Shown here one piece after another: positions 35,917 through 43,938 of a stretch of DNA of 64,000 nucleotides. The position numbers and the translations under genes were made by a program. Source of the stretch: JAVJSU01 sp040219275 (GTDB lineage: Bacteria; Chloroflexota; Anaerolineae; Aggregatilineales; Phototrophicaceae); contig JAVJSU010000003.1 in assembly GCA_040219275.1 (NCBI GenBank), positions 1 to 64,000 of the forward strand. The letters are read 5' to 3'. The notes beneath the pieces are model-generated. The model was given only the letters and a program-made list of their open reading frames with translations. It searched no databases and was not told the DNA's origin. Numbering within the stretch: position 1 is the first letter of the stretch; each line of letters starts with the position of its first letter.

Positions 35917-37531
35917 AGTTGACCTCATCAATGTACCGTTTACTGCCCGTGAATCTCGTTTACTTTTATTCCACGATAAAAACGGCTATCGCGTTCAACT
36001 AGCGGAATCTTACTTCACCTATGAGACGCAAACGCCACTTCACCACATTCAGATTGTAGGCGCACAGCCACCAGAAACGCTCCCTTTTGCAGTGCAAGCA
36101 GGGCAGACTCAATGGATTTTCACAAAACCGGAAGTGCTCCTTCTACACAGTAAAACATCAGCCATCAGCTTTATGCTTGAGGGTCAGCATCAATTCATAG
36201 TACAGGGAGGACAGGCATCCGGCGAAATCAATATCAATTATGCGATTCAGCCAGAGCCACAGAGTAAGGAATTTCATGACGGTCAAATAACGCTTGGCTG
36301 GCACAAAGATACAAAAATTACCATTGCATTTGCGATCAAGCGTGGCGAAATCAACGCCGTATCAGAATATAATTTTGAAGATGAATTTGAACAGGTCAAA
36401 ACGAATTGGTTAAAGTGGCAAAAGGCGATCCCTGCTTTATCTGAAAATGTTCCTATGTATGATTACGCATGGTGGCTTATGGATGTGAACCGGATTCGTA
36501 ATTATGCCCACCCTGAACGTCTGGCGATGTCACCTTCTAAATTACATTATGTTGGATGCTGGTTATGGGATGCCTACTTCCATGCGATTGCCTATCGTCA
36601 TCACTCTCCGGCAATTGCAAAAGAACAACTCCGCACCATGATAGATCATCAACAAGCAGATGGCATGTTGCCCGATGTTATTCATGATGGTGGCATCATC
36701 ACTGAGTCAACGGATTATGTGGAAGGGAAGGTCACCAAGCCTCCCTTACTCGCATGGACAGCATGGAAAATCTACGAAGTTGATAGTGACATCGGATTCT
36801 TGGAAGAGACATACGCTCATGCTGTTGATAGTCAGGCGTGGTGGTTAAACGAATGTGACCAAGACGGCAATGGTCTTTACGAATATACGCATCCTTATTC
36901 TTCTGGATTGGACGATAACCCGTTATTTGATGGCGGTGTGCCGCTGGAATCGCCTGATTTGAATGCGTATCTCATCATGCAAGCGGATACCCTCGCGCAA
37001 ATAGCAGAGTTATTGGGTAAGCCAGATTCTGCAATGTGGCGCGAGCAAGCAGAAACAATCACAAACCGATTAATCGAACAGCGTTGGAATCCTGAACTCG
37101 GATTATTTGATGCGGTAAGAAATAATGAAGTCGTTCCTGTAAGAACACCATTTCAACTGTTGCCCCTATTGACAGGGCGTTTGCCTGAATCCATTCGCAA
37201 TCGCATGGTTCAGACCTTAAAAGACCCAACACAATTTTGGGGAAAATACGGCGTTCCAACAGTCGCCTTCGACGATCCACTTTTTAATGCTAGTCAGATG
37301 TGGAGAGGACCTATCTGGCTCAATGTTCACTATTTACTTATTGAGGGTTTAAAACGCTCAGGTTTTCCAGATGTTGCACAGGAACTCCGCCAGAAAAGCC
37401 TAACGTTAATCAACCATTCTGGACATATTGCAGAATACTATAATCCACTAATCGGGCAAAAATCGCCAAAAGCAATTGATATGTTTGGTTGGTCAGCCGC
37501 TCTCTATGTTGATATGTTGATAAATAAGTAA
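35909..37531 (+). CDS. GH63-like (MGH1-type) glucosidase/trehalase-like protein
   Basis: A 540-residue cytoplasmic protein. The first 190 residues form a beta-sandwich. Residues 195-540 are an (alpha/alpha)6 barrel with WLWDAYFHAIAYRHH, DGMLPDVIHD, SSGLDDNPLFDGG, MWRGPIWLNVHYLLIEGL and EYYNPLIGQ, the motif series of GH63/GH37-like enzymes. The Asp of SGLDDNP and the Glu of AEYYNP are candidate acid and base. Related bacterial enzymes cut alpha-glucosides such as glucosylglycerate or mannosylglycerate. Start 35909 overlaps the regulator stop. The ATG at 35885 would lie inside that gene and lacks support. Confidence 0.8.
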   Translation: MNEVDLINVPFTARESRLLLFHDKNGYRVQLAESYFTYETQTPLHHIQIVGAQPPETLPFAVQAGQTQWIFTKPEVLLLHSKTSAISFMLEGQHQFIVQGGQASGEININYAIQPEPQSKEFHDGQITLGWHKDTKITIAFAIKRGEINAVSEYNFEDEFEQVKTNWLKWQKAIPALSENVPMYDYAWWLMDVNRIRNYAHPERLAMSPSKLHYVGCWLWDAYFHAIAYRHHSPAIAKEQLRTMIDHQQADGMLPDVIHDGGIITESTDYVEGKVTKPPLLAWTAWKIYEVDSDIGFLEETYAHAVDSQAWWLNECDQDGNGLYEYTHPYSSGLDDNPLFDGGVPLESPDLNAYLIMQADTLAQIAELLGKPDSAMWREQAETITNRLIEQRWNPELGLFDAVRNNEVVPVRTPFQLLPLLTGRLPESIRNRMVQTLKDPTQFWGKYGVPTVAFDDPLFNASQMWRGPIWLNVHYLLIEGLKRSGFPDVAQELRQKSLTLINHSGHIAEYYNPLIGQKSPKAIDMFGWSAALYVDMLINK

Positions 37532-37711
37532 CCCAATTGAAAGCTGGATACCTAGATTTAGCATTATGGATCAATAAAATTTTCGTTCGAATTTGGATTC
37601 TCACACATGATTCGCTTTGAAGTGTAAGCGAATAGTATTTCCGCCCAATCCCGCATGTTTCAGATTTCATCCGCTTTACGCTCCACAAGTGATTTTAACT
37701 TCGTGGGTGGC

Positions 37712-37740
37712 TTGATAAAAAATTGCTTTGTAGATATAAT
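37712..37740 (+). promoter_or_regulatory. promoter of the beta-phosphoglucomutase gene
   Basis: TTGATA (37712-37717), a 17-base spacer and a perfect TATAAT (37735-37740) sit immediately before the palindromic operator. The rest of 37532-37711 shows no gene. Confidence 0.8.
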
Positions 37741-37741
37741 G

Positions 37742-37757
37742 ACTTAAACGTTTAAGT
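37742..37757. promoter_or_regulatory. LacI-type operator, CTTAAACGTTTAAG regulon, copy 1
   Basis: ACTTAAACGTTTAAGT is a perfect 16-base palindrome with a central CG, one base after the -10 box. The same 14-base core occurs at 46145-46158 and, with one mismatch, at 43877-43890. The LacI protein at 38407 is the likely binder. Confidence 0.85.
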
Positions 37758-37778
37758 TAGTATATGATGGAACGATTA

Positions 37779-38447
37779 ATGAGTGACATACGAGCGTTCA
37801 TCTTCGATCTTGATGGGGTTATTACAGATACGGCTGAATATCATTATCTGGCATGGAAACGGCTGGCTGATGAAGAAGGTCTACCCTTTACGCGTGAAGA
37901 TAATGAACAGCTTCGCGGGGTTTCTCGGCGGGAAAGTCTGTTACGCTTACTTAAAGGTAAACGCATTCCTGAGCAAACGCTTCTCTCATGGATGGAACGC
38001 AAAAACGCCTATTATGTGGAATCCTTAGAATCGATTACACCCGACGATGCGCTTCCGGGCGTGGTAAATTTCTTGAATATGGCAAGATCTGCCGATCTAA
38101 AATTAGGCATCGGTTCCGCAAGCAAAAATGCAAAATCGGTGATCGAAAAATTACAGATGGGTCACTATTTTGAAATCATTGGCGATGGCTATTCTGTCGT
38201 CAATTCTAAACCGGCACCAGATTTATTTGTGTGGGTGGCGGGTGGGATGCAACTGCCAGCTGACCAAACCGTCGTCTTTGAAGACTCACAGGCAGGCATA
38301 GACGCGGCGAAAGTCGCAGGATGTTACAGCGTGGGCATTGGCACGGCGAATGTTGACCATGCCGATATCGTTGTCCGGGATTTGTCACAGATCACAGTCG
38401 ATGATGTTATTCGTCAGTTAATGGCGCGCCAGTTGAGCCACGAATGA
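37779..38447 (+). CDS. pgmB: beta-phosphoglucomutase
   Basis: A 222-residue HAD-superfamily enzyme that interconverts beta-glucose-1-phosphate and glucose-6-phosphate. Motif I is FDLDGVITDTAEYH, with the nucleophile Asp10 and general acid Asp12. The RGVSRRESLL cap segment, GIGSASKNA (motif II), SKPAPDLF (motif III) and FEDSQAGIDAA (motif IV) are all typical. ATG 37779 gives the usual short N-terminus and has GGAA upstream; ATGs at 37764/37767 are alternatives. It shares an operator with the GH65 phosphorylase (43939), which would supply its substrate. Its 3' end overlaps the convergent LacI gene by 41 bases. Confidence 0.92.
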   Translation: MSDIRAFIFDLDGVITDTAEYHYLAWKRLADEEGLPFTREDNEQLRGVSRRESLLRLLKGKRIPEQTLLSWMERKNAYYVESLESITPDDALPGVVNFLNMARSADLKLGIGSASKNAKSVIEKLQMGHYFEIIGDGYSVVNSKPAPDLFVWVAGGMQLPADQTVVFEDSQAGIDAAKVAGCYSVGIGTANVDHADIVVRDLSQITVDDVIRQLMARQLSHE

Positions 38448-39435
38448 CAAGTTCTGGCAATACGAGTGTATTCATCTCCGGCGCTTTCTCCTCATGGATG
38501 AGTGCATCCAGTCGGTTTATCAACAGTTGGCAAATTTCAGTCCATGGTTGGCGCAAAGTGGTCAAACCGGATTGCAGATAGCGCACGAACGGCGCATCGT
38601 CAAATCCTGCAATCGACATCGTTTCGCCAATTTGATAGCCGCATTGTTCGGCGATCCGCATGGCGGCAATCGCAACAAAATCACTAACGGCGACGACCGC
38701 TGTGGGGGTTTCATTGGCGGGGAGTGATTGCCAATAGCTAAAGGCGCGTTCAATCGAATTATTGGCATAGTCATTGTGCACCACAAAATCTTCACGCAGA
38801 TCAATGTTGGCGTTTTCGAGCGCTTCCGTATAACCCGCTAATCGATGATTTCCGGTTAAGGAGTACTTCGGCCATCCGAGAAAGGCGATCCGTCGATGTC
38901 CGAGATCAAGCAAATGCTCGGTGACAAGGCGTGTGCCGACCTGACCGTCTGTATCCACCCAGTTGAAATACCATGCTGGATTTGACCGTCCAAAACTAAC
39001 AAACGGCACCTTTTTGCCCATTAAATATTTAATACGTGGATCGTCATAAGTTGTTTCGGAGAGCACGAAGCCATCGACCCTGCCGGAACGGATTAACTCA
39101 TCATAGACGGCAATCGGATCATCATTGGGATGTGTGAAAGTAAGCAGATGATAATTCGCACTCTCAGCGGCTTGCGCCAGAAAATAGATAAACTGATCCA
39201 TCACCAGATTAGGTTGATCTGCCGGATTTTGATGCCACGCATAACCAATCAGGCTTGTTTTGCTAGACTGCAAATTACGGGCAATGATGTTGGGTTTATA
39301 ACCGAGTTTGCTGGCGATTTTCAGGACATGCTGGCGGGTTTGTTCACCTACCATGTCATTACGGTTGTTGAGTACGTATGAGACCGTCGCGATTGAGACC
39401 CCCGCCTCTTTCGCAACATCTTTAATCGTAGGCAT
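38407..39435 (-). CDS. LacI-family regulator of the disaccharide phosphorylase regulon
   Basis: A 342-residue LacI protein with the DNA-binding head IKDVAKEAGVSIATVSYVLN at 4-23, a hinge near 50-60 (IARNLQSSKTSLIGYAW) and the sugar-binding core (DLGHRRIAFLGWP, AVSDFVAIAAMRIA, SIAGFDDAPFVRYLQSGLTTL). It resembles maltose or other alpha-glucoside repressors of the CcpA-like class. Neighbours and the three CTTAAACGTTTAAG-type sites at 37742, 43877 and 46145 indicate that it controls the phosphorylase, its importer and pgmB. No own operator was found and no clear Shine-Dalgarno is visible. Confidence 0.92.
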   Translation of the reverse strand: MPTIKDVAKEAGVSIATVSYVLNNRNDMVGEQTRQHVLKIASKLGYKPNIIARNLQSSKTSLIGYAWHQNPADQPNLVMDQFIYFLAQAAESANYHLLTFTHPNDDPIAVYDELIRSGRVDGFVLSETTYDDPRIKYLMGKKVPFVSFGRSNPAWYFNWVDTDGQVGTRLVTEHLLDLGHRRIAFLGWPKYSLTGNHRLAGYTEALENANIDLREDFVVHNDYANNSIERAFSYWQSLPANETPTAVVAVSDFVAIAAMRIAEQCGYQIGETMSIAGFDDAPFVRYLQSGLTTLRQPWTEICQLLINRLDALIHEEKAPEMNTLVLPELVIRGSTGAPLTDE

Positions 39436-39530
39436 ATAGCTAGTCCGTCTATTTCAAACAGATCAATCATAGCATGAACTAGCGACAAATGACGATGCCT
39501 GTCTTCACAATACTTTAACGTTCACCAATC

Positions 39531-40181
39531 CTAAACTTCCTCAAGCGCTTCAAGTGGATGTTGATGATCTGGATTTTCATAGCCAACAGCTTTTAGACGA
39601 TCCAGTACAGCAGTTGTGGTCAAAATAGACAGGCAACTACCGGTTAGCAATAACCATGCGGGGAAGAAAACGATGCTGAGGAACACAAGAACGATAATGC
39701 CAAGCCAGATACCCACCGTAAACATCGGATTTTGAAGCACCATCAACGAAGCGTTGCGTAACCCACCGAGTAGCGTCGGGTGTTCCATTTCCTCCAGAAT
39801 TTGCCAGAAATAAAGCTGTGTACTAAGCCAGAAGAACACCGCGCTGATCCATGCCAGTCGAAAAACAAGACTAAGCACGCCTGTATTCGTCGTGTAGGTG
39901 AGCAGATTGGTGATGTTGACGATCACAATGAGCAACGTAACCGTCCCCATGAGCGTTCCACGCCAAAAATTCGCTTTGAAGCCCTCCCAAAAATCGGAAA
40001 GATTCACCCGCCGTCGGGTTTGGGCGGTGTGGCTTAGGTGCACTAATCCCGCCCATGCCGCCGGCGCAGTGATGATCGGCAATGAGAGGGCGACCCATAA
40101 AATATTCGCCCAAACATAGAGATAGCCGTTCAGGTTAATGTGCCTGATTGTCCGATAATATACCCCTAAGAGTGACATCAT
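39531..40181 (-). CDS. DUF624 (YesL-like) membrane protein
   Basis: A 216-residue protein with about five hydrophobic segments (residues 25-45, 70-95, 100-120, 145-175, 175-195) and the short soluble C-terminus typical of the family. It lies downstream of the CUT1 permease pair, as its relative at 30012 lies upstream of another. The family tracks carbohydrate importers and may assist assembly or regulation, but its function is unknown. Confidence 0.75.
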   Translation of the reverse strand: MMSLLGVYYRTIRHINLNGYLYVWANILWVALSLPIITAPAAWAGLVHLSHTAQTRRRVNLSDFWEGFKANFWRGTLMGTVTLLIVIVNITNLLTYTTNTGVLSLVFRLAWISAVFFWLSTQLYFWQILEEMEHPTLLGGLRNASLMVLQNPMFTVGIWLGIIVLVFLSIVFFPAWLLLTGSCLSILTTTAVLDRLKAVGYENPDHQHPLEALEEV

Positions 40182-40424
40182 TTAATGACCCGTTGGCGAG
40201 ACAACCCGCCCGCCTCGCCCATATCTTTATAACTTAACCTTACTCAAATAACGTGCTGAAAACTTAGACTTAATGAGCATTTCAGCATTTCAGTTCATGC
40301 GATCTGTCCCATGCAGGACACCAGCATACTGACTAGCTGATCTGCTGACTAGCTTTTGATTGCTTAACAACCATTCACGCATAACCATCTGATTCAATAT
40401 CCGTAGGTAGCGCCAGCTTATAAC
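40182..40424. other. intergenic gap between permease and DUF624 genes
   Basis: No gene is supported in this 243-base gap. Short direct repeats (GACTAGCT/TGACTAGC near 40332-40352) and a repeated TATAACTTAACC (around 40230 and 40420) are visible. Nothing terminator-like with a T-tract was found. Confidence 0.35.
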
Positions 40425-41369
40425 TTAACCTTTAAGACCGCTATAGCTAATCCCCTCAACAAAGTACCGTTGGAAGAACAAGAAGATCAACGCCATCGGT
40501 ATGGTGGTGATGACCGAACCCGCCAGAACTAGATCATACTGAATATCCTGCCCGGAGCCACGTAACACCGTCAACCCTAATGGCAGATTATACAGGTCAG
40601 TCTTGCCGCCGAGAATAATCAACGCATCCATGAAGTTGTTCCAGTTGCCCTGAAAGCTGAAGATCGTTAAGGCGGTGAGTGCCGGTGTTGCCATCGGAAG
40701 CACAATCCGAAAGAAAATCACAAAGCGATTCGCACCGTCCACCATAGACGCTTCTTCGATTTCTTTCGGGATCGACTCAAAGAATTGCTTCATGAGCAAA
40801 ATACCAAACGCATCCGCCGCCAATGTGATGATGTATCCCTGATAGGTACTAAGCAAGCCCAATTGCTTCAACAACAGGAATCGTGGAATCAATAGGACGA
40901 CACCAGGAATCATCATGGTGCCGAGAATGACGAAGAAGAAAATGCGATTACCGGGAAACTTCAAACGTGCCAGCGCATACCCCGCCATCGAGTCGAAAAC
41001 CACACGTAACAGGGTGACTGCAACCGATAAAAATGCGGTATTGAACGCCCATCGCGGCAGTTGATCGTCCAGAATGCGATTATAGCCATCCACAGACGGC
41101 GAGAAAAATAACCCGTCCACCTGTGCATCGGCAGACACAAACACACCTTCTGCATTGCGGCAAGAGATTGTGCTGAAGTTCGGCACAAATGCCATCGGAC
41201 GATTTTCTACCGCCGCGTCACACTTGAACGAATTGGCAACGGTCAATACAAACGGCATGGTCTGGATCAGCGCGAACAGAATGAGAAAACCGATGGCGAG
41301 GGCGCTCAGGGTGACTCGAACGGTATTGGTACTCGTTTTTGGTTGGGGCGTTACAGTCGTGGTTGTCAT
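40425..41369 (-). CDS. sugar ABC transporter permease (MalG-like)
   Basis: A 314-residue CUT1 permease with an N-terminal helix (about residues 22-48) followed by an unusually long periplasmic loop of about 60 residues (NSFKCDAAVENRP to SVDGYNRILDD). The remaining helices and the EAA loop EIEEASMVDGANRFVIFFRI follow. It ends in RYFVEGISYSGLKG. AAAGGAGG gives a strong start. It pairs with the permease at 41385 to take up the GH65 substrate. Confidence 0.92.
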   Translation of the reverse strand: MTTTTVTPQPKTSTNTVRVTLSALAIGFLILFALIQTMPFVLTVANSFKCDAAVENRPMAFVPNFSTISCRNAEGVFVSADAQVDGLFFSPSVDGYNRILDDQLPRWAFNTAFLSVAVTLLRVVFDSMAGYALARLKFPGNRIFFFVILGTMMIPGVVLLIPRFLLLKQLGLLSTYQGYIITLAADAFGILLMKQFFESIPKEIEEASMVDGANRFVIFFRIVLPMATPALTALTIFSFQGNWNNFMDALIILGGKTDLYNLPLGLTVLRGSGQDIQYDLVLAGSVITTIPMALIFLFFQRYFVEGISYSGLKG

Positions 41370-41384
41370 GAGTCATATCCTCCT

Positions 41385-42482
41385 TTAGGTCTCATCCTGA
41401 TCGCCACCAACGAATCGGCGTTGCAAGATCGTCGCTACGAAAATAATCAGGAACAGCACAATCGCAATTGCGGAGGCTTCCGCGAGATTCGGGCTTGTCC
41501 CCTCGAAGGCGGTGGAATACACCAGATAGGCAACCGAGGTGGTTGTTCGTGCGGTCTGGTCATTCTGGAGCACATAAATCTGATCAAAGACCTGAAATGT
41601 GCCGATTAAGCCCAACGTCACCACAAAAAATGTAGTGGGTCGCAATAGGGGTAGGGTAATAAAACGGAATTGCGCCCAGCCCGTCGCCCCATCCACTTCA
41701 GCGGCTTCATACACACTAGATGGTATGCCTTGCAATGCCGACAGGTAAATAATCATCAGCGTTCCGGTGGTCGTCCACACCGCCAGCGCCATAATGGTGG
41801 ATAGCGCCACACTGGGACCCGCCACCCAATCCCATAAATCCAGCCCTAGAACTTCGGCATCTGTCCAACCGCCTGCGTTGTCTTCATCAATGCCGATTGT
41901 CTCTAACGCCAGATGAAAAATGCCATCGTTGTTGGTCGTCCACGATACTGGCTCATAGCGCGGGTTGATGGCTTCGATGATCGTATTGATGGGACCGCCG
42001 CCGGAAAACAAAAAGAGAAAGATAAACGAGACGACAATAGACGAGGTAATGGATGGGAAATAAAACGCCGTCCTGAAGAAGGTTTTGCCGCGTAGCCACT
42101 TCTGATTGACGATTACTGCAAGCACGAGCGCAACCATCGTTTGGATGGGGACTACGCCGATCACATAATAGACCGTGTTTCTGATCGCACGATAAAAATC
42201 GTCCACACGCCTACCATCAATGACCCAGCGTTCATAATTATCAAACCCAACATAGTCATAGGCATCCGGCGAGTCCAATGGACGCGTGCCTGACCAATCC
42301 GTAAAGCTAAAAAATAACGCCACCAGAAGCGGGAGGATCAAAAACACAAATAGGACGAGCATCGCTGGACCGACGAAGGTCAATCCGGCAATAGTATCTG
42401 CGCGTTTCTGTTGTGATTTTGTGGTTACCTGTGGAGGCAGTGAGCCGTCTAGTGCGACGCTCGCTTGAGGGGAATCTGCCAT
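41385..42482 (-). CDS. sugar ABC transporter permease (MalF-like)
   Basis: A 365-residue CUT1 permease with a 30-residue cytoplasmic N-terminus. It has six or more helices, an extended insertion between helices 3 and 4 (about residues 180-220, INPRYEPVSWTTNNDG onward) and the EAA loop SVYEAAEVDGATGWAQF. GAGAGG precedes the ATG. It is separated from its binding-protein gene by a stable hairpin. The large insertion makes it longer than the MalF-like permeases in the other cassettes of this window. Confidence 0.92.
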   Translation of the reverse strand: MADSPQASVALDGSLPPQVTTKSQQKRADTIAGLTFVGPAMLVLFVFLILPLLVALFFSFTDWSGTRPLDSPDAYDYVGFDNYERWVIDGRRVDDFYRAIRNTVYYVIGVVPIQTMVALVLAVIVNQKWLRGKTFFRTAFYFPSITSSIVVSFIFLFLFSGGGPINTIIEAINPRYEPVSWTTNNDGIFHLALETIGIDEDNAGGWTDAEVLGLDLWDWVAGPSVALSTIMALAVWTTTGTLMIIYLSALQGIPSSVYEAAEVDGATGWAQFRFITLPLLRPTTFFVVTLGLIGTFQVFDQIYVLQNDQTARTTTSVAYLVYSTAFEGTSPNLAEASAIAIVLFLIIFVATILQRRFVGGDQDET

Positions 42483-42533
42483 GATATACCTCTCGAAAAA
42501 TGAATATTTTTAGGAAGGAAATCTATTTTGTCA

Positions 42534-42565
42534 GAAAGAGAGCCGTGTAGATAAGACTCTCTTTC
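42534..42565 (-). other. hairpin between binding-protein and permease genes
   Basis: A perfect nine-base stem GAAAGAGAG / CTCTCTTTC (42534-42542 and 42557-42565) with a 14-base loop, in the gap after the binding-protein stop. It is in the same position as the hairpins at 15211 and 28480. Confidence 0.65.
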
Positions 42566-42604
42566 CGAAATATTAGCACGTCAACTAATCAGGTGGCGAT
42601 GCGC

Positions 42605-43852
42605 CTAACCACCCAATTCCTCTTGAATTTCACGGGCGACATCAGCGGCTTCTCCGAGTGCGTCACTCGCATCTTCTTCTAGTGTCATGACCAGCGTGGT
42701 TGCATCATCGGCGGCGGCGTTAAAGTCTGCATAACCCACCGGGAAGATCGGCGCGACGGCATAATCTGCACCGGTCACGAAGGCGCTGTATTCTTCCCCA
42801 ACCGTTTCCAGCCATAACTCACCAAATTGGCTACGGGCAGGCATCACACCGAAGCCGGCTTCTGCAACCGCCTGTGCGCCACCTTCGCCGGAGCCGGTCA
42901 GGAAATTGACGAGCGTCCATGCGGCTTCTGCGACTGTACCTTCGGCACGGCTACTCACACCCCAGCATTCGGTAAACGTCAGGGTGCTACGCTCACCGCT
43001 CGGCGCAATTGGCAATTCAGCAACGCCCCAATTGACTTCGGGGAAGGTATCGTTCAAGTAACCGATTGCCCAGTTGCCTTCAACAGTCATCGCGGCGGAA
43101 CCCTGACCGAAGGCTTCACCATTCCAACCAGCGTTGAGGTTTCCGGGTAAATCACCGACTTCATTAGCGACAAAGCTCTGATAAAACTCAAGTGATTCAA
43201 TCGCGGCATCGCTATCAAAAGCGACATCGCCATCTTCGTTGAAGAGTTGCGCGCCATTGCCATAGAAGAATGCCATCCAGCGGAATTTATCAGCGGCGGC
43301 ACTAAAGCCTACCATATCATCGGTGGTGGTCGCTTCTGCGGCGGCGTACATATCTTCCCACGTCCACTCTGCGGTGGGGAGGTCAACACCAGCGGCTTCA
43401 AATGCGTCAATGTTATACAGCAAGCCAAGTGTGGAGAAATCTTTCGGTGCACAGTAAAGCTCACCATCTGCGGTAAAGGCGGCACTCAGTCCGGGATAAA
43501 TTTCTTCCGGTGCTTCAATAGCATCCGTGCCTACCGCCAACAGCCCATCAGACTGCCATTGCGGGAAATCGAACTGACCAATCGTAAATACTTCGGGATA
43601 ATCCCCACTCGCGAATGCCGCACGAATTTGTGTGCCGTAATCCGGCGAAATCAACAACTCCACGTCGATATTCGGATTGGCTTCTTCAAAGGCGGCGATC
43701 TGTGCTTCTTTAAACGCGTTCTCAACATCCGACGATGAACCCGTCCACACACGTAAGTTGACGGTATCATCCTGTGCATAGGTAACGCCAACGAGCAGTA
43801 TGGACAAAACTGCCATCAACATCAAACTTACGAAACGAGAACTGAATTTCAT
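42605..43852 (-). CDS. sugar ABC transporter substrate-binding protein
   Basis: A 415-residue CUT1 binding protein. Start 43852 is chosen because GGAGG lies upstream and the signal peptide then begins immediately; the frame opens earlier, at 43918, without support. Cleavage is predicted at TYA before QDDT, without a lipobox. AAFASGDYPEVFTIGQFDFPQ and WTWEDMYAAAEATT are typical lobe segments. An imperfect copy of the regulon operator lies 25 bases upstream. It likely binds an alpha-linked glucose disaccharide processed by the GH65 enzyme (inference). Confidence 0.92.
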   Translation of the reverse strand: MKFSSRFVSLMLMAVLSILLVGVTYAQDDTVNLRVWTGSSSDVENAFKEAQIAAFEEANPNIDVELLISPDYGTQIRAAFASGDYPEVFTIGQFDFPQWQSDGLLAVGTDAIEAPEEIYPGLSAAFTADGELYCAPKDFSTLGLLYNIDAFEAAGVDLPTAEWTWEDMYAAAEATTTDDMVGFSAAADKFRWMAFFYGNGAQLFNEDGDVAFDSDAAIESLEFYQSFVANEVGDLPGNLNAGWNGEAFGQGSAAMTVEGNWAIGYLNDTFPEVNWGVAELPIAPSGERSTLTFTECWGVSSRAEGTVAEAAWTLVNFLTGSGEGGAQAVAEAGFGVMPARSQFGELWLETVGEEYSAFVTGADYAVAPIFPVGYADFNAAADDATTLVMTLEEDASDALGEAADVAREIQEELGG

Positions 43853-43876
43853 TGTAAATCCTCCAAAAATAATAGT

Positions 43877-43890
43877 CTTAAACGTTTCAG
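43877..43890. promoter_or_regulatory. LacI-type operator, CTTAAACGTTTAAG regulon, copy 2 (imperfect)
   Basis: CTTAAACGTTTCAG differs from the perfect core by one base. It lies between the phosphorylase gene and the binding-protein start, so the importer can be controlled separately. Confidence 0.65.
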
Positions 43891-43920
43891 TGTGGTTAAA
43901 ATTTAAAACCCGCCACACTG
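43888..43920 (-). other. hairpin after the GH65 gene
   Basis: CAGTGTGG / CCACACTG (43888-43895 and 43913-43920) form a perfect eight-base stem just after the phosphorylase stop. It overlaps the operator by three bases. It could limit read-through from the phosphorylase into the importer. Confidence 0.5.
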
Positions 43921-43938
43921 TCCGGGTTCGTTACAGGG